Below, piece after piece: positions 8,147-17,790 of a stretch of DNA of 64,000 nt. The first letter of the stretch is position 1, and every line of letters starts with the position of its first letter. The position numbers and the translations under genes are program-made. Under the pieces are notes generated by a model. It had not been told where the DNA came from, ran no database searches, and was given only the letters and a program-made list of their open reading frames with translations. The stretch is from Variovorax boronicumulans. GTDB lineage: Bacteria; Pseudomonadota; Gammaproteobacteria; Burkholderiales; Burkholderiaceae_C. The stretch lies in assembly GCF_029892485.1 (NCBI RefSeq), contig NZ_JARXVG010000007.1, forward strand, positions 248,001-312,000, given 5' to 3'.

Positions 8147-10558
8147 ATGCAAGAAACTTCACGCCCCAAAGGGCCAGCCAAGACCCCTCCTCCCACACGC
8201 CCGGCCTGGCTCAGGTGGCTGTTGCGCTTCGTGTTCTGGGGGTTCGGCATCGCCGCGGCCGGCGTGCTGTCGATCGTGTGCGTGGTGGCGGTGGCCCTGG
8301 CCGTCGCCTACCCCAACCTGCCGGACATCTCGGAACTTTCGGACTACCGGCCCAAGCTCCCGCTGCGGGTTTTTTCCGCCGAAGGCACGCTGATCGGTGA
8401 ATTCGGCGAGGAACGCCGCAACCTCACGCCGATCGCCGCCATTCCCAAGGTGGTGAAAGACGCGGTTCTCGCCGCCGAGGACTCGCGCTTCTACGACCAC
8501 GGCGGCGTCGACTACAAGGGCATGGTCCGCGCCGGCTTGGCCAACCTGAACCGCGTGAAGAGCCAGGGCGCCTCGACCATCACGATGCAGGTGGCACGCA
8601 ACGTCTACCTGAGCTCCGAGAAGACGCTGACCCGCAAGGTCTACGAAGTGCTGCTGACCTTCAAGCTGGAGCACCTGCTGAGCAAGGACCAGATCTTCGA
8701 GATCTACCTGAATCAGATCTACCTGGGCAACCGAGCCTACGGCTTCGCCGCCGCGTCGGAAGCGTATTTCGGCAAGCCGCTGCAGGAACTGACGATCGCA
8801 GAGGCCGCCATGCTGGCTGGCCTGCCGAAGGCGCCCGGCGCGAACAACCCGGTCAACAATCCGCAGCGCGCGCGCGGCCGCCAGTTCTACGTGATCGACC
8901 GCATGCAGGAGGCCGGCTTCATCACCGCCGAGCAGGCGGCCGACGCCAAGAATGAAGAACTGCACCTGCGCGATGCCGCAGACCCGAATCGCCTGCACGC
9001 CGAGTACGTCGCCGAAACCGTGCGCCAGCTGATGTATGCGCAGTACGGCGACAGCACCTACACGCGCGGCCTCAAGGTCTACACCTCGCTGGTCGCCGCC
9101 GATCAGGCGGCTGCCTACAAGGCACTGCGCAAGGGGATCATGGATTACGAGCGCCGCCAGATCTACCGCGGCCCCGAGAAGTTCGTCGACCTGCCCAACG
9201 ACCCCAAGGACCTCGACGAAGCCGTCGACGACGCACTGACCGATCATCCCGACAACGGCGACGTGATGGCGGCCGTGGTGCTCAAGGCCAATGCCAAGGA
9301 AATCTCGGCCGTGCGCGGCAACGGCGATGCGGTGCAGATCACCGGCGAAGGCCTCAAGCCCGCGCAGTCCGGCCTCTCCGACAAGGCCCCGCCCAACATC
9401 AAGATCCGCCGTGGTGCCGTCATTCGCGTGGTGAAGACGCCCAAGAACACCTGGGAAATCACCCAACTGCCCGAGGTGGAAGGCGCCTTCGTCGCCATGG
9501 ACCCGCGCGACGGTGCCATCAAGGCCCTGGTCGGCGGCTTCGACTTCGGCAAGAACAAGTTCAACCACGTCACGCAGGCCTGGCGCCAGCCGGGTTCGAG
9601 CTTCAAGCCCTTCATCTACTCGGCGGCGCTCGAGAAGGGCTTCACCCCCGCCACGGTCATCAACGACGGCCCGCTCTTCTTCGATGCCGGCACCACCGGC
9701 GGCCAGCCGTGGGAGCCCAAGAACTACGGCGGCGGCTACGACGGTCCAATGTCGATGCGCACGGCGCTGATGAAGTCGAAGAACCTGGTGTCGATCCGCA
9801 TCCTGCAATCCATCGGCACCCGCTATGCGCAGGAATGGATCACCAACTTCGGCTTCGACAAGGACAAGCACCCGGCCTACCTGCCGATGGCGCTGGGCGC
9901 TGGCGCCGTCACGCCGATGCAGATGGCGGTCGGCTATTCGGTGTTCGCCAACGGCGGCTACCGCGTCAACCCCTATCTCGTGACCCGCATCACCGACCAC
10001 AAGGACAAGCTCCTGGTCGACAAGCAGCCCTCGCTGCTCAACGAGGCGAACCGCGCCATTCCCCAGCGCAACGCCTTCATCATGGACACGCTGCTCAACT
10101 CCGTGGCTCGCGCTGGCACCGCGGCCAAGGCGCAGGCCATGCTCAAGCGTGTCGACCTGTACGGCAAGACCGGCACCACCAACGATTCGCTCGATGCCTG
10201 GTTCGCCGGCTTCCAGCCCACGATGACGGCCATCTCATGGATCGGCTACGACACGCCGCGCAACCTGGGCGACCGCGAAACCGGCGGCGGCCTGAGCCTG
10301 CCGATCTGGATCAACTACATGGAGACCGCCATCAAGGGCGTGCCCGTGACCGACCTGTCGACCACGCCACCCTCGGGCATCGTGAATGTGGGCGGCGAGT
10401 GGTACTACGACGACTACGCGCCGGGCCGCGGCGTGGCCAGCCTGGGCGTGGAAGCTGCCGCGCCCGTGGCACCGGTCGAAGCCCTGACGGGCGCCCCGGT
10501 GAGCCCACCGGCGCCACCGGAGGAGCGCAACCGCATCCTGGACCTCTTCCGGAACTGA
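8147..10558 (+). CDS. mrcA: Penicillin-binding protein 1A (bifunctional glycosyltransferase/transpeptidase)
   Basis: Polymerises and cross-links peptidoglycan at the outer face of the inner membrane. The 803-residue protein has one membrane anchor (about 25-53), then a family 51 glycosyltransferase domain with the catalytic EDSRFYDHGG motif (E111) and QGASTITMQVARN, then a transpeptidase domain with the active-site serine in SSFK (S484, K487), the SKN-like motif in MKSKNLVS and the KTG box (K674) in YGKTGTTND. Length and order match PBP1a. Divergent placement next to pilM is the usual ponA/mrcA-pil arrangement. The ATG at 8147 is preferred to a GTG at 8129 because of the TATAAT position. Confidence 0.97.
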   Translation: MQETSRPKGPAKTPPPTRPAWLRWLLRFVFWGFGIAAAGVLSIVCVVAVALAVAYPNLPDISELSDYRPKLPLRVFSAEGTLIGEFGEERRNLTPIAAIPKVVKDAVLAAEDSRFYDHGGVDYKGMVRAGLANLNRVKSQGASTITMQVARNVYLSSEKTLTRKVYEVLLTFKLEHLLSKDQIFEIYLNQIYLGNRAYGFAAASEAYFGKPLQELTIAEAAMLAGLPKAPGANNPVNNPQRARGRQFYVIDRMQEAGFITAEQAADAKNEELHLRDAADPNRLHAEYVAETVRQLMYAQYGDSTYTRGLKVYTSLVAADQAAAYKALRKGIMDYERRQIYRGPEKFVDLPNDPKDLDEAVDDALTDHPDNGDVMAAVVLKANAKEISAVRGNGDAVQITGEGLKPAQSGLSDKAPPNIKIRRGAVIRVVKTPKNTWEITQLPEVEGAFVAMDPRDGAIKALVGGFDFGKNKFNHVTQAWRQPGSSFKPFIYSAALEKGFTPATVINDGPLFFDAGTTGGQPWEPKNYGGGYDGPMSMRTALMKSKNLVSIRILQSIGTRYAQEWITNFGFDKDKHPAYLPMALGAGAVTPMQMAVGYSVFANGGYRVNPYLVTRITDHKDKLLVDKQPSLLNEANRAIPQRNAFIMDTLLNSVARAGTAAKAQAMLKRVDLYGKTGTTNDSLDAWFAGFQPTMTAISWIGYDTPRNLGDRETGGGLSLPIWINYMETAIKGVPVTDLSTTPPSGIVNVGGEWYYDDYAPGRGVASLGVEAAAPVAPVEALTGAPVSPPAPPEERNRILDLFRN

Positions 10559-10572
10559 CGAAGACGAATGGG

Positions 10573-10905
10573 TCAGCTGGCCGCGAATGCCAGCGGCTGG
10601 CCTGCCTGCAGCGTGGCTTCGCGCGAGAGGTTGCTGAAGAACTCCTCGCCTGTCTTGGTGTCGACCCAGGCCTGGCCGTCGTGCCGGTAGTGATAGCCGC
10701 CGGAGCGCGCGGCGAGCCAGATCTCCTGCAGCGGCTTCTGCAGATTCACGATCAGCTGGCTCCCGTTCTGGAATGAAATCGTGATCATCCCGCCCACCCG
10801 CTGGTTGTCGAGGTCGGCGTCGGTCGCGTCGTTGATGCGATCGCAGGCTTGCTCGATCGCAGCGAGCGCGGCTTCGGCGCGGTCCATGTACTCGGTGTCG
10901 GTCAT
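10573..10905 (-). CDS. cyaY: Iron donor protein CyaY (frataxin homologue)
   Basis: Small acidic cytoplasmic protein that binds iron and modulates the IscU/IscS iron-sulfur cluster machinery. From the ATG at 10905 the product has 110 residues: an acidic first helix ([19 protein letters not shown]), [17 protein letters not shown] and the signature [16 protein letters not shown], followed by [11 protein letters not shown]. An extra ten residues upstream (ATG at 10935) are possible but would run into the divergent lptM gene. It converges on mrcA with only 14 bases between stops, and its start codon is 12 bases from that of lptM. Confidence 0.95.
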   Translation of the reverse strand: MTDTEYMDRAEAALAAIEQACDRINDATDADLDNQRVGGMITISFQNGSQLIVNLQKPLQEIWLAARSGGYHYRHDGQAWVDTKTGEEFFSNLSREATLQAGQPLAFAAS

Positions 10906-10911
10906 TACAAT
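10906..10911 (+). promoter_or_regulatory. Possible minus-10 box for lptM-lysA
   Basis: TACAAT lies seven bases before the lptM ATG at 10918 and directly next to the cyaY start. If used, transcription would begin at or within a base or two of that ATG, so the message would be leaderless or translation would begin at the ATG at 10969. No good minus-35 element is seen. Confidence 0.3.
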
Positions 10912-10917
10912 TTCGTT

Positions 10918-11187
10918 ATGTTGAATGTTCGCCAAATTCTAGTGACCGCCCGCGGCCGCACTGTGCTCATGGTTTGCATCGCCGCTGCGGCAGCCGGTCT
11001 TGCCGCCTGCGGCCAGCGCGGTGCGTTGTACCTGCCCAGCGATCCGGCAGCCGCCCAGCGCGCCACCCTGCCGCAATTGATCACCCCCGGCGGATCCGGC
11101 GCTTCTTCCAACGAAGCCGCACCGAAGCCTGCCGCCGCCGGCAGCGCGCCGGCCGCAGCCACCACCGGCAGCGGAGCGCCCAAGTGA
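10918..11187 (+). CDS. lptM: LptM/YifL-type small lipoprotein
   Basis: An 89-residue predicted lipoprotein whose signal sequence ends in LAAC (C31), followed by GQRGALYLP, the hallmark of LptM (formerly YifL). In Enterobacteria LptM assists oxidative maturation of the LptD/LptE lipopolysaccharide translocon; that role here is by family. The tail is Ala-Pro rich and low complexity. An in-frame ATG at 10969 would give 72 residues with a shorter, more ordinary signal peptide (C14), so the exact start is uncertain. The stop overlaps the lysA start as GTGA, matching the conserved cyaY/lptM-lysA neighbourhood. Confidence 0.85.
   Translation: MLNVRQILVTARGRTVLMVCIAAAAAGLAACGQRGALYLPSDPAAAQRATLPQLITPGGSGASSNEAAPKPAAAGSAPAAATTGSGAPK
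10936..10941 (-). promoter_or_regulatory. Possible minus-10 box for cyaY
   Basis: On the minus strand TAGAAT is placed 30 bases before the cyaY ATG and lies inside the lptM coding sequence. Transcription would start near 10929. No good minus-35 element is seen. It is the mirror of the TACAAT used by lptM, so the two divergent promoters would overlap. Confidence 0.3.
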
Positions 11188-12455
11188 CGAACGCTTCCCT
11201 CCCCGGCCAACCCCATATCGCCCACCGCGACGGCGCCCTTCATGTCGAAGGGCTGACCCTCGATGCATTGGCGCGCGAGCACGGTACGCCGCTGTTCGTC
11301 TATTCGAAGCAATGGATGCTGGATGCGCTGGCCGCCTACCAGCGTGGCTTCGAGGGCCGCGATGCGCTGATCTGCTACGCGATGAAGGCCAATTCCTCGC
11401 TCGGCGTGCTGCGTGTGTTTGCCGAAGCAGGCTGCGGTTTCGACATCGTCTCGGGCGGCGAACTCGCTCGCGTGCTGGCCGTCGGCGCCGATCCGAAGAA
11501 GATCATCTTCTCGGGCGTAGGCAAGACCCGCGCGGAAATGCGCCAGGCCCTCGCGGCCGGCATCGCCTGCTTCAACGTCGAGAGCGAAGCCGAGCTCGAC
11601 GTGCTGAACGAAGTGGCGCTGGCCGAAAGCCGCCGTGCGCCGATCAGCATCCGCATCAATCCGAACGTCGATCCGAAGACGCACCCCTACATCTCCACGG
11701 GCCTCAAGGGCAACAAATTCGGCGTTGCGCACGATCGCGCGGTCCAGGCGTACCAACACGCCGCGAAGCTGCCTGGCCTCGAAGTGATCGGCATCGATTG
11801 CCACATCGGCTCGCAGATCACCGAAGCCTCGCCGTACCTGGACGCCTGCGACCGCGTGCTCGACCTGGTCGAGGCCATCGAGGCAGCTGGCGTGCCGATC
11901 CACCACCTGGACTTCGGCGGCGGCCTGGGCATCGACTACAACGGCGAAGTGCCGCCCAAGGCCGATGAACTCTGGCAGCAGCTGCTCGCCAAGCTGGACG
12001 CGCGCGGGTTCGGTGCGCGCAAGCTGGTCATCGAGCCCGGCCGTTCACTGGTCGGCAACGCGGGCGTGTGCGTGACCGAGGTGCTCTACACCAAGCCCGG
12101 CGAAGACAAGAATTTCTGCATCGTCGATGCGGCGATGAACGACCTGCCGCGCCCCGCGATGTACCAGGCCTTCCAGAAGATCGTGCCGCTGCGCATCCGC
12201 ACCGGCGATGCGCCGACCTACGACGTGGTCGGCCCGGTCTGCGAAAGCGGCGACTGGATCGGCCGCGACCGCGCGCTCAACGTGCTGGCCGGCGACCTGC
12301 TCGCCGTGCTGTCGGCGGGTGCGTACTGCATGAGCATGTCCAGCAACTACAACACGCGTCCGCGTGCGGCCGAAGTGCTGGTGAGCGGCCAGAGCGCCAC
12401 GCTGATCCGTCGCCGCGAGACGATGGAAGACCAGCTGCGCAACGAGCAGATCTAG
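11184..12455 (+). CDS. lysA: Diaminopimelate decarboxylase
   Basis: Last step of lysine synthesis: decarboxylates meso-diaminopimelate, using pyridoxal phosphate, in the cytoplasm. The 423-residue product has the PLP lysine in CYAMKANSS (K68), the HIGSQI and GGGLGIDY motifs of the alanine-racemase-like barrel, and CESGDW with GAYCMSMSSNYN in the second domain. The GTG start at 11184 shares bases with the lptM stop, which indicates coupled translation. Length and motif order are standard. It converges on msrQ with six bases between the stops. Confidence 0.97.
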   Translation: MTNASLPGQPHIAHRDGALHVEGLTLDALAREHGTPLFVYSKQWMLDALAAYQRGFEGRDALICYAMKANSSLGVLRVFAEAGCGFDIVSGGELARVLAVGADPKKIIFSGVGKTRAEMRQALAAGIACFNVESEAELDVLNEVALAESRRAPISIRINPNVDPKTHPYISTGLKGNKFGVAHDRAVQAYQHAAKLPGLEVIGIDCHIGSQITEASPYLDACDRVLDLVEAIEAAGVPIHHLDFGGGLGIDYNGEVPPKADELWQQLLAKLDARGFGARKLVIEPGRSLVGNAGVCVTEVLYTKPGEDKNFCIVDAAMNDLPRPAMYQAFQKIVPLRIRTGDAPTYDVVGPVCESGDWIGRDRALNVLAGDLLAVLSAGAYCMSMSSNYNTRPRAAEVLVSGQSATLIRRRETMEDQLRNEQI

Positions 12456-12461
12456 ACGGAT

Positions 12462-13121
12462 CTAAGTGGTGCTGTGCAGCGGTTTCTCGCCACCGCGCAC
12501 ACCTGCGGGGGCTTTCTGCGCCTTCCGCTTGCTCGCGTAGTTCCACACGCGCCATCCCAGCAGCACCGCGATGATCGCGACGTAGACGAACACTTCCGCG
12601 AAGTTATTCTTGCCCGCGCGCATCCAGAAGAAGTGCAGCAAGCCCAGCCCGGCGATCACGTACACCAGCTTGTGCAGCATCTGCCAGCGCTTGGCACCCA
12701 TTGCCTTGATCGCGCGATTGAACGAGGTGGCCGCCAGTGGCGTCAGCAGCACGAAGGCCGAGAAGCCCACCAGGATGAACGGCCGCTTGGCGATGTCCTT
12801 GGCGATCTCGCCCCACTCGAAGCCCATGTCGAACCAGCTATAGCACAAGAGGTGCAGCACCACGTAGAAATACGCGAACAGGCCCAGCATGCGGCGAAAG
12901 CGCGCGAGCGCGTTCCACTTGGCTGTCACGCGCAGTGGCGTCACCGCCAGCACGATGCAGATGAAGCGCAGGGTCCAGTCGCCCGTCGCGCGGATCAGGA
13001 ACTCCGCGGGGTTCGCGCCCAGTCCATCGGTGAACGCGCCGTACGCCAGCCGCGCGAACGGCAGCAGGCACAGCAGGAAGATGACCGGCTTGGTCGCCGG
13101 GTGCATGAGCAGCTTGTTCAT
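12462..13121 (-). CDS. msrQ: Heme-binding membrane subunit MsrQ
   Basis: Inner membrane b-type heme protein of the ferric reductase-like superfamily that passes electrons from the quinone pool to MsrP. The 219-residue protein has about six hydrophobic helices and the histidines expected for heme ligation in VVLHLLCYSW and WQMLHKLVYVIAGLGLLHFF. It follows msrP on the same strand after 28 bases, so the two-gene unit repairs oxidised methionine in periplasmic proteins. The stop is six bases from the convergent lysA stop. Confidence 0.95.
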   Translation of the reverse strand: MNKLLMHPATKPVIFLLCLLPFARLAYGAFTDGLGANPAEFLIRATGDWTLRFICIVLAVTPLRVTAKWNALARFRRMLGLFAYFYVVLHLLCYSWFDMGFEWGEIAKDIAKRPFILVGFSAFVLLTPLAATSFNRAIKAMGAKRWQMLHKLVYVIAGLGLLHFFWMRAGKNNFAEVFVYVAIIAVLLGWRVWNYASKRKAQKAPAGVRGGEKPLHSTT

Positions 13122-13149
13122 GGCGCGAGGACTGGGCGGCGAAGCGCGC

Positions 13150-14163
13150 TCAGTAGTTCTTCTTCAGGTCCATGCCCGCGTAGAGCTGGCCGACCTGCGC
13201 TTCGTAGCCGTTGAACATCAGCGTCTTGTTGCGCTTGGCAAACAGGCCGCCGCCATCGCCGATGCGGCGCTCGGTCGCCTGGCTCCAGCGCGGATGGTCG
13301 ACGTTCGGATTCACGTTCGAATAGAAGCCGTACTCCTGCGCGGCTGCCTTGTTCCAGGCCGTGCTCGGCTCCTTCTCGACGAAGCGGATCTTGACGATCG
13401 ACTTGGCCGACTTGAACCCGTACTTCCATGGCACCACCAAACGCACCGGCGCGCCGTTCTGGTTGGGCAGCACCTCGCCGTACATGCCGAAGGCCAGCAG
13501 CGTGAGCGGATGCATCGCCTCGTCCATGCGCAGGCCCTCGGTGTAGGGCCAGTCGAGCACGCGCGAGCCGACGAAAGGCATAGTCTTCGGGTCGGCCAGC
13601 GTCACGAACTCGATGAACTTGGCGTTGCCCTGCGGCTCGACCTTCTTGATGAGCTCGGCCAATGAGTAACCGATCCACGGAATGACCATCGACCAGCCTT
13701 CGACGCAACGCAGGCGGTAGATGCGCTCTTCCTGCGCGCTGAGCTTGAGCAGGTCTTCGATGCCGTACTTGCCCGGCTTCTTGACCAGGCCTTCGATCTC
13801 GACGGTCCATGGCCGGGTCTTCAGCGTGCCGGCGTTCTTGACCGGATCGCCCTTGTCGGTGCCGAACTCGTAGAAGTTGTTGTAGCTCGACGCGTCCTTG
13901 TAGTCGGTGAGCTTGTCCATGGTCTGCGCGCCAGGCACCGTCGATTTGACGGCGGGCAGCAGCGCCAGCTTGTGCGGGCCCGCGGTTTGCGCGAAAGCCT
14001 CGCGCCCCGCAAACGTGGCCAGCGCCGCGCCCGCCGCCCCGCCGGCCATCAGCTTGAGCAGGTCGCGCCGGCCTTCGTAGGCGGCGCGCGGCGTGATTTC
14101 GCTCGACAGCGGATGGACAAAACCGCTGGTGTCGCGGCGGTGCGAACGGGAATGGAACGACAT
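13150..14163 (-). CDS. msrP: Periplasmic protein-methionine-sulfoxide reductase catalytic subunit MsrP
   Basis: Molybdopterin enzyme of the sulfite oxidase family that reduces methionine sulfoxide in periplasmic proteins. The 337-residue precursor has a twin-arginine signal (GRRDLLKLM at 31-39, then an alanine-rich segment ending AFAQ), so it is exported folded by Tat. The molybdenum-ligating cysteine is C153 in [19 protein letters not shown] spaced about eight bases before the ATG is a good ribosome site. The unusually long region before RR (30 residues) is typical of MsrP. First gene of msrP-msrQ. Confidence 0.96.
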   Translation of the reverse strand: MSFHSRSHRRDTSGFVHPLSSEITPRAAYEGRRDLLKLMAGGAAGAALATFAGREAFAQTAGPHKLALLPAVKSTVPGAQTMDKLTDYKDASSYNNFYEFGTDKGDPVKNAGTLKTRPWTVEIEGLVKKPGKYGIEDLLKLSAQEERIYRLRCVEGWSMVIPWIGYSLAELIKKVEPQGNAKFIEFVTLADPKTMPFVGSRVLDWPYTEGLRMDEAMHPLTLLAFGMYGEVLPNQNGAPVRLVVPWKYGFKSAKSIVKIRFVEKEPSTAWNKAAAQEYGFYSNVNPNVDHPRWSQATERRIGDGGGLFAKRNKTLMFNGYEAQVGQLYAGMDLKKNY

Positions 14164-14279
14164 GACAGGCCTTTCGCGTGAATCGTTGGTCTCAGGGTAG
14201 TTCGTGACACGCCCTGGTTTGGTTACGCGCCATGGCGGCGCGTGGTTTCAATTCTTCGCGAAAGGCGCGGAACCTGCGC

Positions 14280-15596
14280 CTACAGCGTGCCGTAGCTGTG
14301 CAGCCCGCTCAGGAACATGTTGACGCCGAGGAACGCAAAGGTCGTGACTGCCAGGCCGCCCAGCGCCCACCACGCGGCCACCGTGCCGCGCAGGCCCTTG
14401 ACGAGCCGCATGTGCAGCCAGGCCGCGTAGTTGAGCCAGACGATCAGCGCCCAGGTTTCCTTCGGGTCCCAGCTCCAGTAGCCGCCCCAGGCGTCGGCCG
14501 CCCACAGGGCACCGAGCACGGTGGCAATGGTGAAGAAGGCGAAGCCGACGGTGATCGACTTGTACATGACGTCATCGAGCACCTCGTTGGCCGGCAGGCG
14601 GGCCGCGATGCGCTTGCGCCCCAAGAGGATGCCCGCGGCGATCAGCGCCGAGATGCCCGCATAGATCACCCAGTAGCTGCCGCCGGCTTCCTGCACCCGC
14701 TGGCGGAACGCCACCGGCACGAAGCACAGCGCCACGCCCAGGAGCCAGATCGGCGTGAGCTTGTACCAGCGGGTCTCGGTGGCCTGCTCCTTGATGAGGT
14801 AGGCAAACGCCACCATCGCCGCGAGCGAGAAGGTGCCGTAGCCGATGAAGTTGGCGGGCACGTGCAGCTTCATCCACCAGCTCTGGAGGGCCGGCACCAG
14901 CGGCTGGATCTCATGCGCCTCGCGCACGATCGTGTACCAGAGCAGGAAGCCGACCGCGGCGCTCACCACCAGCATCACGAAGGCGCCGAGTGCGCGCGTG
15001 TTGTAGCGCTCTTCGAAATAGAGATAGAACGCGGCCGTCAGCCAGCAGAACAGCACGAACACTTCGTACAGGTTGCTCACCGGGATGTGGCCGATGTCCG
15101 GGCCGAGCTGGTGGCTTTCGTACCAGCGCACCATCGTGCCGATCAGCGCCATCGTCACCGCCGCCCAGGCCAGGCGCGAGCCGATCGCGTCGAAGGTGTC
15201 GGCCTGCTTGCCGCCGAAGAAGCCGAGCCAGTAGAACACCGTGCTCATGAAGAACAGCACGCTCATCCAGAGAATGGCCGACTGGCTCGACAGGAAATAC
15301 TTGAGCCAGAACACCGAGTCGGCGCGCGCCAGGTCGCCCTGATAGGAGGTGATCGCCAGCAGCGAGGCCCCGGCCACCACGAGGGCCAGCACCCGCAGCG
15401 GGCGCCAGAACCAGCCGATGGAGATCATCGCGATCACCGCGGCGGCGAGGATCGGCTTCTCGTAGTAGTCCATCGACCCTGCATAGCGCGTGAACGCGAA
15501 CAGGCCGCCGGCCAGCACCAGCGCCGCGAACACCCAGTCGAACAGGTTGCGGCGCGAGAGCCAGCTTTCATTGAGCGTGAGGGTCGTGGTGTTCAT
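14280..15596 (-). CDS. ccsA: Cytochrome c maturation membrane protein CcsA (ResC type)
   Basis: System II heme handling protein that works with ResB to deliver and attach heme to apocytochromes c at the periplasmic side. The 438-residue protein, starting MNTTTLTLNESW, has about eight hydrophobic helices and the tryptophan-rich WWD signature AWGGYWSWDPKETWALIVWL near the C terminus, plus conserved histidines for heme. Its ATG overlaps the resB stop (ATGA). The neighbour cytochrome c4 is a likely substrate. An open frame continues upstream into the resB region in another phase, but it is not coding. Confidence 0.96.
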   Translation of the reverse strand: MNTTTLTLNESWLSRRNLFDWVFAALVLAGGLFAFTRYAGSMDYYEKPILAAAVIAMISIGWFWRPLRVLALVVAGASLLAITSYQGDLARADSVFWLKYFLSSQSAILWMSVLFFMSTVFYWLGFFGGKQADTFDAIGSRLAWAAVTMALIGTMVRWYESHQLGPDIGHIPVSNLYEVFVLFCWLTAAFYLYFEERYNTRALGAFVMLVVSAAVGFLLWYTIVREAHEIQPLVPALQSWWMKLHVPANFIGYGTFSLAAMVAFAYLIKEQATETRWYKLTPIWLLGVALCFVPVAFRQRVQEAGGSYWVIYAGISALIAAGILLGRKRIAARLPANEVLDDVMYKSITVGFAFFTIATVLGALWAADAWGGYWSWDPKETWALIVWLNYAAWLHMRLVKGLRGTVAAWWALGGLAVTTFAFLGVNMFLSGLHSYGTL

Positions 15597-17764
15597 GGTG
15601 TCTCTGGTTCTGCTTTGTTCAACGCGAGCAGCTTGTGCTTGAGATGCTCGAATTCGCGGTCGCTGTCGATCGTCTTGCGGTTGACCGAAAAGGCCATCGT
15701 GGCGGCCGTAGTGTTGTCTCCGGAAGCGGCGCCATCGGGTGTCAGCCACACCCACAGCCGGCGCTCGCGCACGTACAGCATGGCAAAAATACCGACGATC
15801 AGCAACAGGCAGCCCAGATACACAACGTTCTTGCCAGGGGCGCGCGCCACTTGGAACACGCTGGCCTGCACCTGGGTGAAGTCGGTCATCATCATCGCGA
15901 CGGGCGCCGGGTAGAAGTGCGCATCGCTGATGGCCAGCACCGCCTGGGTGAGATAGGTCTGCGACTTGTCGTCGCTCGGCACGGCCGCAAGGCCTGCGCC
16001 TTCGCGGCTCAGGTTGAGCACCTCGAACAGCACGTCGTTGAGGATGCGCACCAGCACCGCGCCGGCGCGCTCGCGCTCGGCCTCGGGCACGTTGACTTCC
16101 ATGAATTCGGCAATCGCCTGCCAGCCGCCGGCCGTGGTGGCATCGGCGCGCGCGCGTTCGCTGCCCGAGAACAGCGCAAGGGCTCGGGTGGCCGACACGC
16201 GCAGCTGTTCTGCCATTTCGGGCCGCTTCGGATCGGTCGCCTTGGCGATGTAGCGCTCGATGGCGCGCGCGCGGGTGTCGGGGTCGCCGAGCGCGGTACG
16301 CATGCGCACGAAGCCGTCCATCGAGCCCTGCTCGTCGGCCGGCACGCGCAGGTACCGGAACGGGTCTTCCGGCTTCTCGCGCATGCCCAGCAGGAACACC
16401 GGCTGGCCGTCGCCGGTGTCGACCGGCACCATGTAGTTCTGGTATTCCCTCGCCTGGCCGGCCGCATCGCGCAGCTTGTAGCCGATGCTCGGGCCGATGT
16501 TGCGCAGCACCTTGGGCTTGTTGGTCTTGTTGGCGGCACCCAGGCGCGATTCGAGGCTGTGGCGCAGGTCGACCTTGCGCACGTCGGCGCCACTGCCCAT
16601 CGCGCCGCCGTCGGCGAAGTTCTCGACGTTGATCACGCGCAGCGCGGCGTACTCGAGCGTGAGCTTGTCCTTGCCGTTGGTGATCTCGGTGCTGGGGCCG
16701 CCGATGATGCCCTCGACCTCGAAGGGCTTGGCCGCGGCCGCCATCGGCACGGCCTTGAGCTTCACCTTGGAGCCGCCGTCGTCGAAGCTGGACTGGTAGA
16801 TCTCCACGCCCTTGTAGCTCGCCGGATGGTTCACCTCGATGCGCGCCGGCACCTGCGCGCCGGTCTCGCGGTCGTGCAGCACCACCTCGCTCGCGAAGAG
16901 CTTGGGCATGCCGGTCGAGTAGTAGTCGACGATGAACTTCTTGAGCTCGATGGAGAACGGCAGCTCCTGCAGCAGCACGCCATCGGCCTGGTTCAGGATG
17001 GCCACGCTGCCTTGCCCGCCTTCGGGCACGAGGATGTTGCCGCGGAAGGTCGGATTGTTGACGGAGAGCCGGTGCTCCGGAGCCACGTCGGCGATCATCC
17101 CGCCGCCGGTGAACACGCTCTTGCCGTTGAACCAGGTCTGCGCGCGCACCACGAGGTCGCCGTCGAGCAGGCCGCCGATGCACACCAGCACGATGGCGCT
17201 GTGCGCCGCGATGTAGCCCAGCTTGTGCGCGCCGCCGGCGCGCGCGGCGACCATCCAGCCCGGCGCGACCTTGCCGTCGCCCGAGCCCTCGCGCTGCTGC
17301 AGCTTGACCTTCCAGCCGCCGCTCACCAACAGTTGGCCGATGCGGTTGGCAGCTGCGTCCGGCGTTTCCGCAAGCGTGTTCTCGGCGCGCTGGCCGAAGG
17401 CCTTCAGGCTCTGCGCGCGGATGTCTTCCTTGAAGGTCTTCAGGTCGACCAGGATGCGCGGCGTGTTGCGCGCAATGCACAGCGAGGTGCTGATCACCAG
17501 GAACAGCAGGATCAGCAGGAACCACCAGGCGCTGTAAATCGAATCGAGCCGCGCCGCGCGGAAGAACTCTGCCCAGAACGGGCCGAACTGGTTGATGTAG
17601 TTGTTGATCGGCTCGTGCTGCTTGATCACCGTGCCGATGATCGAGGCGATGCAGATGACGGTGAGCAGCGCGATCGCAAAGCGCATCGACGAGAACAGCT
17701 CCACCGCCGCGCGAAGCACTTGCGGGCCGCGATGAACGCGAAGGCCATGGGTGGAGACTGACAT
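15593..17764 (-). CDS. resB: Cytochrome c biogenesis protein ResB (CcsB type)
   Basis: Partner of CcsA in System II cytochrome c maturation. The 723-residue product from the ATG at 17764 begins MSVSTHGLRV, has three membrane helices in the first 200 residues (for example FAIALLTVICIASIIGTVI, then WWFLLILLFLVISTSLC), a large periplasmic domain, and a last helix near 650 (NVVYLGCLLLIVGIFAMLYV). The alternative start ten codons upstream overlaps the terminator hairpin of the c4 gene and is less likely. The Shine-Dalgarno match is weak. Expression must pass, or start within, the hairpin at 17794-17830. Confidence 0.94.
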   Translation of the reverse strand: MSVSTHGLRVHRGPQVLRAAVELFSSMRFAIALLTVICIASIIGTVIKQHEPINNYINQFGPFWAEFFRAARLDSIYSAWWFLLILLFLVISTSLCIARNTPRILVDLKTFKEDIRAQSLKAFGQRAENTLAETPDAAANRIGQLLVSGGWKVKLQQREGSGDGKVAPGWMVAARAGGAHKLGYIAAHSAIVLVCIGGLLDGDLVVRAQTWFNGKSVFTGGGMIADVAPEHRLSVNNPTFRGNILVPEGGQGSVAILNQADGVLLQELPFSIELKKFIVDYYSTGMPKLFASEVVLHDRETGAQVPARIEVNHPASYKGVEIYQSSFDDGGSKVKLKAVPMAAAAKPFEVEGIIGGPSTEITNGKDKLTLEYAALRVINVENFADGGAMGSGADVRKVDLRHSLESRLGAANKTNKPKVLRNIGPSIGYKLRDAAGQAREYQNYMVPVDTGDGQPVFLLGMREKPEDPFRYLRVPADEQGSMDGFVRMRTALGDPDTRARAIERYIAKATDPKRPEMAEQLRVSATRALALFSGSERARADATTAGGWQAIAEFMEVNVPEAERERAGAVLVRILNDVLFEVLNLSREGAGLAAVPSDDKSQTYLTQAVLAISDAHFYPAPVAMMMTDFTQVQASVFQVARAPGKNVVYLGCLLLIVGIFAMLYVRERRLWVWLTPDGAASGDNTTAATMAFSVNRKTIDSDREFEHLKHKLLALNKAEPETP

Positions 17765-17790
17765 CGGTTGAGGGCTGGAAGAGAGAAAAA

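Noticed and set aside
14225-14243. Hairpin ACGCGCC-ATGGC-GGCGCGT between ccsA and msrP as terminator
   Set aside because: The stem is perfect but there is no T run on either strand, and stems of this size arise easily in high-GC spacers.
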